This document shows, in pieces, positions 32,608 to 43,801 of a stretch of 64,000 nt of DNA. The notes beneath the pieces are model-generated. The model saw only the letters and a list, made by a program, of their open reading frames with translations, was not told where the DNA came from and did not search any database. The stretch lies in assembly GCA_963922205.1 (NCBI GenBank), contig CAWUHX010000538.1:1-64000 (forward strand), written 5' to 3'. Both the position numbers and the translations under genes were made by a program. Positions within the stretch are counted from its first letter, which is position 1, and each line of letters starts with the position of its first letter. This DNA is from Romanomermis culicivorax (taxonomy: Eukaryota; Nematoda; Enoplea; Mermithida; Mermithidae).

Positions 32608-33358
32608 TTAGCCGCACAAATTTTGGCCCAAAAATCATCTTTTCGCAAATATATTTTTATTAATTTTATAAAATACAAAATCCAAAAACACTAATAAAAT
32701 CACAAAAATCCAAAAAAATCAAAAAATTATAAAATCCAAAAATATTATTTAAATTTCGGTGCTGCTGGCCAACTAAAATTTTCTTTTCGACAAAACCGGT
32801 GCAAAACGCAACCGTAAAAACATTTTCAAATTTTTGGCCACAATTTTATGCTCAATTTTTAGTGCATTTTTATTTTGTGATATCCGTACATTCCCGCGTC
32901 GTCTTTGTTGTATCGTACAATATAATCTCGTATTTTGATTTTAATTTAGAAAAAATAGAGATGTGGGAAAACGATTTGCATGCGGTTAGACCCACGGCCA
33001 ACGAATTGCCACAGCATGCAGACCGAGCAGCCGAACCTGAAATCGACCAAATTCGGCGCCGACGTCAACATCATACTCCTTAGGACGGGAGGTTATTCCA
33101 TCAAGGCTGAGGTCAAAATGGGTGTCACTTGCCAGCCATTGCGGCGAAGTCCATGGTATTCATTGTGTCCAACGACCAGCACAGGAGTCCAATTAGGACA
33201 GACTGTGAGATGGGAGTCAGAGTGAGACAAACTGTAATAACAGGAGTCAGCTGGAGTAGTAGATTTTTCCTTTTGATTAATTCTTTTTTAATGCCGGGGT
33301 AACCTGGCCGAAAGTTTTTTTTTCTACCTCCAGTAGGTCAGTTTCGACGTGCGAGGGA
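32608..33358 (+). other. TE2 3' untranslated region
   Basis: AT-rich (repeated AAAATCCAAAAA-type strings at 32665-32750), then an unassigned stretch and the purine-rich GCGAGGGA just before the LTR. The short open frames here (for example 32799-33083) are not supported. Confidence 0.6.
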
Positions 33359-33980
33359 TGTTGGGCACCCTGTTGATGGCAATTCACGTGGGGAAATCGC
33401 CATGCAAATCGAAGAAATGGACGACCAGCGGCCCAGACATTTGCATAGAAGTGGAGCACCAAAGAAAGACCAAAAAGATATGGTGAAATTCATTGTTCAC
33501 TATTATCGTTAATTTTATAATATTCTTGATATTATTTTGCTGGCGTCTATTAAAAACTTCCCAGCACTTTCGTCTTCTTTTGTATATTTTCGACTGTGGT
33601 CAGGCCACATTCTTTTTGATATTGCGTCGGAATTATTGTTTAATATATTCGTCTTTTATTTAGATTATTCCGATCATCGAAGGCGGAGGGCCCATGGCCC
33701 AGGCGCCGGCTTGCACCCGGCAAGCTTTGGGAAACCCTTTAAGGGTTATACTCAAGTAAGTTTATCCCTGAGGGGATTTCTTGTCTCAGCTAGGAGACTG
33801 CGGAGCTCTTTGGTGAGGCCCCGCATTTAGAGTAAAGTTTATCTTTGTTGTTGTAGGTCGGGGATAATCGGACTGTTGCACTATCACCGAGGCTTAGCCA
33901 AGGGAGTAGTTCTGACAGGTCAGATCAGACCCGAAGCCTCCATCTTTTCTTACGCCTCTTAAGAAAAGACCTGCACAACA
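33359..33980 (+). repeat. TE2 3' LTR
   Basis: 622 bp, same length as the 5' LTR, with about 26 mismatches. It is preceded by the purine-rich GCGAGGGA (candidate polypurine tract) and followed by the ATCA target duplication at 33981-33984. Confidence 0.95.
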
Positions 33981-33984
33981 ATCA

Positions 33985-36515
33985 TCCAGTGGCTATTGCC
34001 CTCGATGTTGCTCAAGTCTTGCGTCAAAAGCGACCATTGATTGTGTGTCTATTTTACATTAAAAGAAATAAAATGAAAATTAAATGAAAATTTTTAAATT
34101 TATTCTTATATCTTTTAATTTTTGCGGTAAAGTTAATCACAAAAAATTCCGGAACTGAAATAAGACAGTAAATAAGTCTTAGCATTTGAATTTAGTCTTA
34201 CCAGTCTACACTGGAAAATTTCTAATGCACTGCACAACCAACAGTTCACTAACAAAGTGTTGGTTCGATCGTCAATGAGCTACTGATTTCCTTCAACAAT
34301 AGCATATTGATCAGGAGCTGAAATGAAATCATACGGTTTATTTACAAAAAATGATTTATTAATTGCTGCACATTACTCCATCTGAATTACTGACCTGAAC
34401 ATTCTTTTTTATGGTTCATTTTCTCAATTTGGTCAAAATCTTAGCTTTTCTACACTCAGGTTGCCAGAGAAGCAGCCATTTTATTCAACCATTGATAGTC
34501 AACAAACTTTGTTTACATGAATAATTCAGTCTAGCGTCAAATTAAATCACTTACCCTGCATAAAACGAGCGACTACTTCATTTAAATGAAACACATAACA
34601 GCCTCCAAAACTTGATGAATTTTTCACCGATATCACATAAGTGTTCCAACAATGTGTTAAGATAGATAGAATAGTTGAAGTATTCAATTAGTATAACTGG
34701 AGCACATTGAAAAATCCGATTTAATGGAAGAATCAAATTACTTCAGAGTATACATGCACTGCATAGAAATTCTGCTGGGGTCAGCCAGTACAGGGAGTGG
34801 GACGGAGGTGGGAAAGAAAGGTCCTCAAACATCCAAGCAACATAGTCTTCAACCTATATTAGTCAAATATGTAAAATTATTTGCTTAGAAAATATTTTTT
34901 AAAGTTTTAATATTACTTCTTTAGAATCAAGTATGCTTCGTTTAGAAAGATCGTTTGACTACAATATCCTTTTCATTCTTATGACGACTTTCTCTTCTCT
35001 CCTTCTCATTTTCTTTTGTCATCTTCTCAATCATTGCTGAGGGAGTCAAATCTGTCGGGGCTCAATCGAAATCTGCTAGGGGCCAATATCCCCAAACCCC
35101 CCATGTGCATGTATGTTTAGAGCATATCAGACTTTCACCGCCTATGCCCAGACTACTAATTAACACTTTTCACACATCATTACTTGATTTGTTGGAGAGT
35201 CTAATTGCAAATCGAAAATTGATGGGACATGTATCGTCAACAACTTGACATTTATTCACTGCTGCTATAGTCTTATTTTTAAATTTGTAGTAGCTCTACC
35301 CCCACGACAGAGAAATTTCACAAACAGCAAATGAACGAAAAACTTGGTCCAATTAAAAAACTGTTTACTGTTGTTCTGTTGCTGTGCGGTTTACCAGGAG
35401 TATGCAAAGATCACATCTAATGCATTTACACATATGAACGTTTGACACAGGGAAACGATGGTATAAGGGCTAACTGAAAAGACGCAAAGCTGGTTACAAT
35501 CTATTTTTTGGATCACATTGAACTTTTTCTCTCTGAAACACTCACATGATAACTTAAAAACAGTTGTTACTACTTGAAAAATTTGTTTGAAAAAATGGTC
35601 AACATAGTGTACAATATTTTTTCAAAATGCATCCCAAAATTTCAAGATGCTCCACAAAAAATGAAAATGTAGGATTTTTCGATGTTCAACTTTCTTTCCA
35701 AGTGCATCGCATTTTTTTAAGATGATCTTTAAAAAAATCAAGATCACATCTTGAAGAAAAATCCAGATCCCATCTTGGAAAAAATCGATGATAATAAATT
35801 AGTCTCAAAAATTTGCAGTTGTTCAATGAATACTCTTTATCTAAACGATCAATATTTAATGGGAAGTTGTCCCCTCAAATGCAGTGGGTGAAAATTCGAA
35901 TTTCTCATTCGATTCTAGTCATTAAGGAATGAGATGGCGAAAAAAATTAAAAAGCTCCTCTCAAAATACCTTTCCAAATCACGACTTGATATTTCTCTCC
36001 CAAATCATAAATGTGCGTATAGTTTTTTCTTTAATACAAATCAGTGACTTGCTACAACTAAAACTTTAGACAGTTGTCAATCCTGTTAGGGGCCACTACT
36101 TTTAAAAATGGGATTCTGGTTAACTTAGAGAATAGGGGAATCAATCGCTACTCCACTATTGCACACCTATGCAGGACAAGTCCTGAGGTATAATTGGCGT
36201 GCAACAGTTCGGTCTACCCCAATCTCAACAAATAGATCTCTGAATTACAGTTCAGTTAACCCCATGGGACCCAAACAATCTCTGAGTTTGCAGACTTCCA
36301 ATCAGCGGGTAATAACAAGAGCAAGCCATAAGAACTGAGTTGTAAATGTAAACTTGCACACAGAGTTGGCGCTCCTGAAATCTGGGGTTCTAAACTGCAT
36401 TCTACATGGGGGCGTTGCATTGCTGGCAATAATGCCACGATAAAATGGCCAATCCGCCCTATCATTTTTCACTTATAAAATACAAAGATCAAAATGTACA
36501 GCAAACACAATATTT
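33985..36515. other. Non-coding, nothing recognised
   Basis: About 2.5 kb of AT-rich DNA after TE2. The first 100 bp may complete a disrupted exon (see the TE2 left flank). No other supported gene, RNA or repeat. Confidence 0.45.
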
Positions 36516-36550
36516 ATACTCAACATCCATGCAAATTGGATGTTGAGTAT
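36516..36550. repeat. Perfect 13-bp hairpin around ATGCAAATT
   Basis: ATACTCAACATCC and GGATGTTGAGTAT are exact reverse complements separated by the nine bases ATGCAAATT, which include the POU-factor octamer ATGCAAAT. It may be chance or a regulatory palindrome. Confidence 0.6.
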
Positions 36551-37477
36551 CAACAGGCAACAGAGGCAACAGCTCTGCTGCCATTCAAGGAACCCTTCGA
36601 TACTAGTGGCCGTACCATGGTTATCGTGCTGCTCTAAGAGTGGACGTAAGTGTGGAATGTTGAATTAATCTAGGCGCTCTCGTACCTGGAATTCAGATAG
36701 TAGTCAAATGTGAGTAGGGCCTCTGATTGTTACAAGGGAATCCTTCCCTCTCTGACCAATAGAGAATGAAGTCAAAAACAATCATGTTGACGTCGAAATA
36801 ATTGCAATTCATACAAATGTTTCGGCTGTAATAGGGGGTAGCTGAAACGAGACAATCCAAACCTTGATGCAAGGTTAAAAGATTTCCATAACCGGAAAAT
36901 GTCGACAGAAAACCAAAGGTAATTTGAATATTTATTGTCGATGAAATGGTCAGTAATAAGGTACAAATTATATAACGAAATATACACTGCGGCAATGCGC
37001 CACAAAAAGTGCAAAGCTTTTTGGCTGGTATCCAGGATGACAAGAAATCGGTAAAGAAAGAAAAGCGAAATGGTCAAAACACACTAAACCTCTTCTAAGA
37101 TCAACTTTCTTGTGCATGCTAAAATTATAACCAGACAGAGAAGGCTGCGTAGCATTGTCACAAAAACTGGAAAGACCAAAAATAACAACAAAAACAGGAA
37201 ATATAAAGTGTCCAAAAACTAAACACATTGAGTAACAATCAATTGCGAAAGCTCACATGCTTCAAAGATGTACGCCAAGATTTTATGAGGGAGATTATGG
37301 AATGTTTTGCCAACTCGAACACTTGGAACGCACAGTATGAGTGAAATTCAGTAAAAAAATTAATGTTTTTGCTGAGCCGCCAGACTTTTCGATTTCAACA
37401 TTTTTGGGAGGATCTGAATGACTACGTTCAGAAATCCAGACAGATAAAGTTCATGTAGGTCGGCTTGACCTTTGATA
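36551..37477. other. Possible membrane-protein gene remnant
   Basis: On the minus strand 37228-36693, three overlapping frames each read as hydrophobic, membrane-like stretches. This could be a frameshifted serpentine-receptor pseudogene, given the intact receptor 2 kb away, but no family motif is visible and AT-rich DNA gives hydrophobic frames by chance. Confidence 0.2.
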
Positions 37478-38189
37478 CAGGGTGAGCCGAAAAATGGCGA
37501 CCGGCATTGACTTTCTTTTTTAGAATTCCAGTTTGTCTTTGTTACAAGGGCGAAATTTTATGCTCCTAGCGTTTATGGTTTTTCTACAAACAAAAATTTT
37601 GTAAAAGTGGTCATTTTTCAAAAAGTAAAAAGTTGTGAAATCAAAGTAAAAGTTGTCCTAATGTGAAAAAAGTTTTTTAAAGCTGTTTACACACAATAAA
37701 ACTCTAAAAATCACCCAGATTTGTAATTTACACATAATTTAAAGTCGTCAACTTCTTGTTTCAATACGGGCAAAAGCTCGCCAAAATCGAACTTTTCTTT
37801 CGAAACCGGAAAAAAAATCAAAACAAAATCTATTCTGTCATTGACCAGTTCGAAAAACAATCAAAATCATTGATGAAACAGATAATAGAACACACTAAAA
37901 CGGCTCTCTTGTAGTTTTCAGCTGTTATATTGTTCCTACGATTGAATCTATTGTACTTTTTCTGTTGTAAGACATGTCGATTTTTGTCCATTTTTTCTTG
38001 TTATTCGCAAAAAAGTTGACGTTTAGTGTTTTTGATTCTAGTCAGTCGATATTTGAGAAATATGGCTGAAACTTTGCAGTTTTCATGTCAAAAGTTTTAT
38101 CTATCGGCGGCAGCAAACTACATTAAAAAGCTTCACTCAATGGAAAGCTATAAAAGTCGGTACAGGTCGCCTTTTTTTGGCTCATCCTG
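37478..38189. mobile_element. 712-bp Tc1/mariner-type non-autonomous element
   Basis: Inverted ends: CAGGGTGAGCCGAAAAATGGCGACC at the left reads against the reverse complement of the right end (GGTCGCCTTTTTTTGGCTCATCCTG) with few differences. TA duplications sit at 37476-37477 and 38190-38191. No transposase ORF. A similar left end (CAGGGTGAGCCAGAAAGA) occurs at 46733. Confidence 0.75.
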
Positions 38190-38998
38190 TATATTATGCT
38201 TTCCAATACCTCGTAAATTCGTTTTCTCCAGCTGTTCCGTTATTGTTACCCGTTATTTGAATTCATTTGATGAAGAAAAACGCCACATTCTCAAGGGCAT
38301 GATAGAACAAACTTGTGTTTTCATAAATTTAGTCAAGACATAAATAGGTAGATTAAAATTGTCCAATTTCAAACTGCTTTTTAAATCTAATTCTTCATCA
38401 AGAATTTTCTTGGACAACTCAAGGCTGTTTTTATTAAATGTTTGACTAATTCATTTTGCTTTTGTACCTTAGCCAGAATCCAATTCAGAAACTCATTATT
38501 ATGTTTATCCGTCTCAAGACTCACGTATTGCGTCTTTCAGGTCTCATTGAGCAGAAAAAATAAAAATATTTGGGTATTTGAATAAAAATGAAAAATTAAT
38601 TACTTCCAGGTGAAATGAAAAAGTGTCTGAATTGAGACAGTGGCTGAAAAGCCTCACTGACTGAATCTAGCGAGTAGCTGAATCGACACTCTATATATAA
38701 ACCTGGTGGTTGAATCACTACAGACTCGTCAGTGGTGCGTGTCACCATAGAATCCTGGCCAGCACGACTCAAGCGAGGTGGGCAAGCCCATAGCCACTTC
38801 TTGGGGATTTTTACTAAAAAATCGTAGTTCATCTGCGTAGTATGTAAATTAAAAAGTCAAACAGGAAGCAAAAATCGTAATCCTACAAAATTCAAAAACG
38901 CAGATTTTAGAGACAATGTTATGTTAGTCAGAGAAAAACTTACCCAGCACAAAAAAACTTTGACTACTAGATTTTTCTTTTCTAAAATGCAATCCGGT
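38190..38998. other. Non-coding, nothing recognised
   Basis: Downstream flank of the receptor gene. No supported feature. Confidence 0.45.
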
Positions 38999-39976
38999 TT
39001 AATGGAATAAAGATTCAATGTAATTTTTGGCCCATGCTTGTTTCATTATTACGAATATGGGTTCCAATATTTTGTCCAAAGCTAAAATCAACATCAAAAA
39101 CGACATCACCCTCTCCCATGTGACGCAAGTCGGAATAGGTTGACTTTTCATGAAAAAGTACATGCCGACGCCTTCCAATAGGAAAGTCAAGACTCTAAAG
39201 GTCAAAATGACCCGAATCAAAATTTCTATGTTGTCCACGCCGTCGTTTTGTTGCCGAATGCTATTTGTAGCTCTATTCAATCTGGCCAATTGATTCCGTT
39301 TTCGCCTTATAGTATACAAACTCCAAGTGTACAGTAGGATGCTAATAATTAATAACGTAAACATCAGACAACCAATGACGAAAGCGATCAAAGGGTTCAT
39401 AGGAGCGTCGTGTATCAAACAATAAATACGAGTCTCCAAATCCATATTCGTATACCATAAGGAGCAAATGAAAATGCAAGTTAAAAATTGTAACCCCAAA
39501 AACCTTAAAGCGTGCTTTTTAGTGAAAGTTAGAAATTTTTCCGGGCAATATGTGGCCAAAAATCGAATGATAGAAATGGTGAAAATAAAACAACAATAAT
39601 TGGTTTCCGCGAAAACCAAAATTTCGAACAGTAAGTGACATTTCCATTTTTCCATGTACAATAAGTAAACGTTACTCAAGAATGCCAATCGTAACAGTCT
39701 TCTATAGATGTAAGATAGTGAACATAATATATTATTGACGATGTAAGCCGAATAGATCAACACGAAATGATCAAACATCTGCCTATTGGAAAATACTGCC
39801 AAAAGCAGTGTCAAATTGACCACTAGTGCCACGATGGCTGGAATGACTATGGCTAGGGTGACTAAAGTTTGTTCGGTCCAGGATGACAGCTCTGCTGTAA
39901 CGTTGATCATTATAGTAAATGAATCTTCACGCCTTATGTTTGTATGGCTTATATATAGTTTCGGGAAATTTCCCAA
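38999..39976 (-). CDS. Serpentine (7TM) receptor, nematode chemoreceptor-like
   Basis: An intact single-exon ORF of 325 codons. Seven hydrophobic segments are visible: about residues 40-65, 72-100, 113-145 (ending IIRFLATYCP, in the place of a DRY-type motif), 153-175, 195-225, 250-275 and 285-310. A basic third loop (TIRRKRNQLARLNR) separates segments 5 and 6. The N-terminus carries an NVT glycosylation site. An internal Met (MINVTAELSS, about residue 23) is an equally good start. Length and layout fit nematode chemosensory receptor families; the exact family is not assigned. It acts at the plasma membrane. No introns are seen, which is unusual for such genes and allows an origin by retroposition. 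Confidence 0.7.
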   Translation of the reverse strand: MGNFPKLYISHTNIRREDSFTIMINVTAELSSWTEQTLVTLAIVIPAIVALVVNLTLLLAVFSNRQMFDHFVLIYSAYIVNNILCSLSYIYRRLLRLAFLSNVYLLYMEKWKCHLLFEILVFAETNYCCFIFTISIIRFLATYCPEKFLTFTKKHALRFLGLQFLTCIFICSLWYTNMDLETRIYCLIHDAPMNPLIAFVIGCLMFTLLIISILLYTWSLYTIRRKRNQLARLNRATNSIRQQNDGVDNIEILIRVILTFRVLTFLLEGVGMYFFMKSQPIPTCVTWERVMSFLMLILALDKILEPIFVIMKQAWAKNYIESLFH

Positions 39977-40771
39977 TAAAAAATTGACATTTTTAGATAA
40001 TTAGCTTCTGCCCCTTGTAAGAAATTTCCATGGCTTACGTTTGGAAGGCCGAAAACCGATTTATGCAGTGCTATAGGGCACATATCTAGTTGGAAGTTAG
40101 AAATTGAAAATCGAAAATTGATCTGACATAAGAGCAGTTCATTCTTTGGAAATGAATTTCAAACAGAAAAGCTCAGATTCATCTGATTCTCTAATACCTC
40201 AGACCGCGACAAATGAAGAATAATAGACATTCTACATTTCGCTCCCTTGTAACGCCTTCTCGTGAGAAAAGAAGTAAATGCGGAATTATCATGGGATTAC
40301 TCGTTAATATTAATGACATACAAAAAATGCTGATTGATTTGAACGGTTGATTTGAAGAAACGCCAGAAAATTAGCATGCATTAAATATTTCGAAGTAGAG
40401 AATGAGGGCTGTATTCACCATTGTGTTTTATATTACTGATGTTTAATGCATTAAGCATGCCTTGCTTGAATGATAATTAACGTTAGTTACGATTAGTACT
40501 AATTGGTATTTTTGTTAGGGTGCTGTGGGTTTGGCAAGATGAGACTGACCTTTCGGTCTATACGAAAGAAGTTGCAACAGTTAATGTAGCAATAAACAAC
40601 CACTTCAAAACTCTCTCGGGACGTTCAGATACCTCACCAGGAAACGCCCTAAGCCCCAGGCAGAACACTATGACTTCTGACCAAGAAGTTCCTACCCTCG
40701 TCTCCAATTTCCTCATCCTACTGAACCTCCCACATGCTCACAAAACAATACAATTTACCATGTTGGGGTTG
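39977..40771. other. Receptor upstream region, nothing recognised
   Basis: Probable promoter side of the receptor gene. No motif I can support. Confidence 0.4.
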
Positions 40772-41021
40772 TATTAATCTGTTTTTCTTGAAATGCTTCT
40801 AAATAATGAAAGTGGAAAGCAAGTAGTATTTCAGATTTTCACGCTTTGCTGATAAACAGTACATCGTATTGGAATGGAAATTTGTGAGCTTAATGATCTA
40901 ACCCTTACGGATTTTTCGAGCAAAAAAATTTACAGTAAGAGCTCTATGTATAGGATTTTGACGACAGTACTGATTTGTTTCACTTTTGTATTTGGAAGCA
41001 TTTTATAAAAAACAGACTATA
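40772..41021. repeat. MITE family A, copy 2
   Basis: Matches 2202-2450 along its length. The right end AAACAGACTATA is intact and the left end is slightly degraded (TATTAATCTGTTT). Confidence 0.7.
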
Positions 41022-42590
41022 GGTATCCAATAAGATAACGCCAATACAATAAAGAATAAATACAAAATAATAATGACAATGGGGCGTTGCATAAAATCTC
41101 ACCAAAAATACATAATGAAAAGTTACCAAAAAACACAGGAAACAGTGGCAATATAAATCCGTGTAAATTTGTTACTTCAACTACTTTCGCTGGTTTACCA
41201 TCTGCACACCTACACACATGGTGTGCAGGTGGTAAACGTGCACCTACAGTAACCCCAACATTTTAATGTAATTTCACTTCAACTGCCGAGGCATCCAATT
41301 TTTCGTTGGAATTTTCCTCGTTTTACTGTGAATCCTATATTCTGTTTTTTAAATGCAATCCCTCTGAAAAGAATTGAAAAGCAAGAACGAAGTGTATTTT
41401 GACAAAATTCTGTAATTTACTGTAGAACAGAAACTTTTCAAAATAAATGAATTCTACTCTACAGCAATGCAGTGCAGTGCACATTTATGATTGAGTTTAT
41501 CCGATAGACACATTTGATTTGGTGGTGTTCAGAATATTAAGTGATTAGATTTGATTTCAGACTAATTTATCCGAGTAAATGCGGGTTTGTTGCTGTCAGA
41601 GATTGAGTATCATGCCCATTTTTTGCGAATTTTGACACAAATGTTGTGATATAGGCCTCCATATACCCTCGGGTACCTGGATACGGTTCGTGGGAGATCC
41701 TAACCGGTACTAACCCTGATGCTGACCCAGCGAGACAAGACAGAGAAGGTCAGATATGGTACCTAGCCAAAGACGTTTGATGAGAACGAGATTATTATTT
41801 GTAAATAACAAAACACCAAATAAAGTTAGAAAAGAATTACGAATGTGCCAAATAAATGCCTAACACCTCCTCCTAGACCTGCACTGAGAGTCGCGGGGGA
41901 CTAGGGAAATCACGGGAGTCCTACTCCATCCCTTCCCCAAGGAAGCACAATATTAAATACTATCAGAAAAATAAGAGACAGAACAACTCTTCCTCTTCCT
42001 CAAATGTGCCGACGGAAAGCCCTTTTCTGCCAGTGTAGGACGCCACAACGTTGATACACAAATATCACGAAAAATATGAAAAAACAGAGCGTTTTGCGGC
42101 CCGACGAGGCGTCACCTCTCCAAGAAAAAAAGTGGCGTGCGTTGCCAAACAACGACAGCGATCATCTATGCAAAACAACATCATCCATTTTTATTTTTGT
42201 ACAAAAATAATGTGACACAAACCGTTTGGAAAGTTTTGTTTACCTAAAAAAAGTGAACTTACTTTAGCAACAAAGAATTCTAGAAAATGAGAATGATAAT
42301 AAATAGAGGACCAAAGGTCAGAGGAATTGACCCTCTGACACAAAATAGAGAATAAATTATTCAGTAAGCAGAACGAACAAAATTAACTTTAAAGGCAAAT
42401 TTTTGGGTCAGAAATTAATGATAAGCCATGAACAGTTGAGGCCCTGCCATATTTCGTCGGATAGTGTCAGCCGACACTGGCTGATGAAGTATAACAATAG
42501 TCGTCTATATATATTCAAATGTTTTAATTGAACAATTTCGTTATTTTTTTGTGTTCTATGCTCCAATATTTTAAAAGATTGTGTCGCAAA
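41022..42590. other. Non-coding, possibly old repeat sequence
   Basis: 41650-42150 is GC-richer than its surroundings and without ORFs; it could be a decayed LTR or other repeat, but I find no second copy in the window. The rest is AT-rich. Confidence 0.35.
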
Positions 42591-42692
42591 TTGGCACTCA
42601 TCTTACTTTGGTGCCGGCCTTACTTTGGCACCTTGTTTCACTTTGGAACCTAAGCTGTGTCTTACTTTGGCGCCCATCTCACTTTAGGGCCC
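42591..42692. repeat. Short degenerate tandem repeat (CTTACTTTGGCGCC type)
   Basis: Five imperfect copies of TCTTACTTTGGTGCC-like units spaced 17-24 bp. Confidence 0.65.
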
Positions 42693-43801
42693 ATCGTGCA
42701 AATTTTAGGAGTAGTTTTAAATTTTACATTTTGCTTTACGATATAAAATATCTGCTATACTTTCCTATATGTTCCTACGTTCCTTTCCTACTATGTAATT
42801 TGCTGGAATCTTTTAGTAAACTGCTACATCTTGCGCCAATTATCTATATGCTAATTCAAATCATAAAATCAACAGTACGTAGTGTGACAACATTATGAAA
42901 ATCCTACATTAGAAAAATGACGTGAACACTAAAAAATCATTTTGTTAATCCTTTTACCTTATTTTTTTATTTTCTGTATAACATTTCTTTTGTTTCCCTC
43001 TTCTTTTGTTCCATCTTCTTCTTTTCTATTCTCATCATTTTGAATCACACAATTTTATGTCCCACTGCTTTTCTGTTTTATCTTCATATTGTGTTATTTC
43101 CATTTGTTTCTACACTTTTGTTTACATACATTTTTTCCATTTCATTCTATCCACTATTTCTGTTCCCCTTATTATTTTATATTTGTTTGTGCTTTTCTTT
43201 TTTTGCATTTCATTTTTTGTTTTGTACCTTTTTCTTTCTGTATAGTTTCTTTCCCTTCTTTGCCTTCCTTCCTCTTTTCCTTTTCTCAAGAATCACGTTT
43301 GGGGCATGGTCGTTCACGTTACTGTAATATATCTCTTAAGTCTGCTGATTTCTGAGCTATCTTTAATTTGTTACAAATCTTTGTGTTACACTATGGTCTA
43401 TAGCAGACACACATGATATTTTAGGTCCAATGCAAAGCAACTCCTATCGACAGGCTTTTTTTTGGTTTTCTCCTCATTCCCAAATTTTTTCCCACAAAAG
43501 ACCTCATTTGAGCAAAAAAAGATGGCAAATAGACGAAGAAACAAAAAACAAAAAAATCCAAAATACAGTAATTATTTTGACTAAGCAGCAAAAAGCAAAC
43601 GCCTTCATATCACTGCTAATCACAAGTATTAATTCGTCAATGATCCAAAGTTCGTTGACAAAATCCTTGACGAGATTTTGTCAACAAATTAATTGTGGTT
43701 CGTAAGCTTTGATAAACCCAAAAAATGAGGCTCCCAAAATCTGGTCAGCGAATTGGAAAATTTCGCCAACGAACTTACTTTGCTGAAGAAATTGGCGTAT
43801 T
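42693..43801. other. Polypyrimidine tract and non-coding flank
   Basis: 42950-43290 is almost pure T/C on the plus strand. It opens all three forward frames and gives hydrophobic, Phe/Ser/Leu-rich fake ORFs. Nothing else is supported. Confidence 0.6.

Larger units (their letters stand above)
19317..33980 (+). mobile_element. TE2: 14.66-kb Ty3/gypsy-type LTR retrotransposon with exonuclease ORF3
   Basis: Two 622-bp LTRs (19317-19938 and 33359-33980) begin TGTTGGG and end CACAACA. They differ at about 26 positions by eye with no indel (roughly 4 percent), so this is not a fresh insertion. The 4-bp direct repeat ATCA flanks it (19313-19316, 33981-33984). Order inside: gag, protease, RT, RNase H, integrase (20035-26868), a spliced-looking leader (27295-27514) and a very long ORF3 (28095-32607). 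Gag-pol is interrupted only by TGA codons and shows no frameshift. The element is about twice the size of usual Ty3/gypsy copies because of ORF3. Confidence 0.95.

Noticed and set aside
19317-33980. An envelope gene in TE2
   Set aside because: No signal peptide, Cys-rich ectodomain or anchor is found in ORF3; its parts are exonuclease-like, low-complexity and RG-rich.
36693-37228. Receptor gene on the minus strand
   Set aside because: Hydrophobic stretches are spread over three frames without a family motif; kept only as a weak possible remnant.
42950-43355. Three overlapping hydrophobic ORFs
   Set aside because: They are produced by a T/C-only tract that opens every frame; composition is Phe/Ser/Leu/Cys with no start context or domain.
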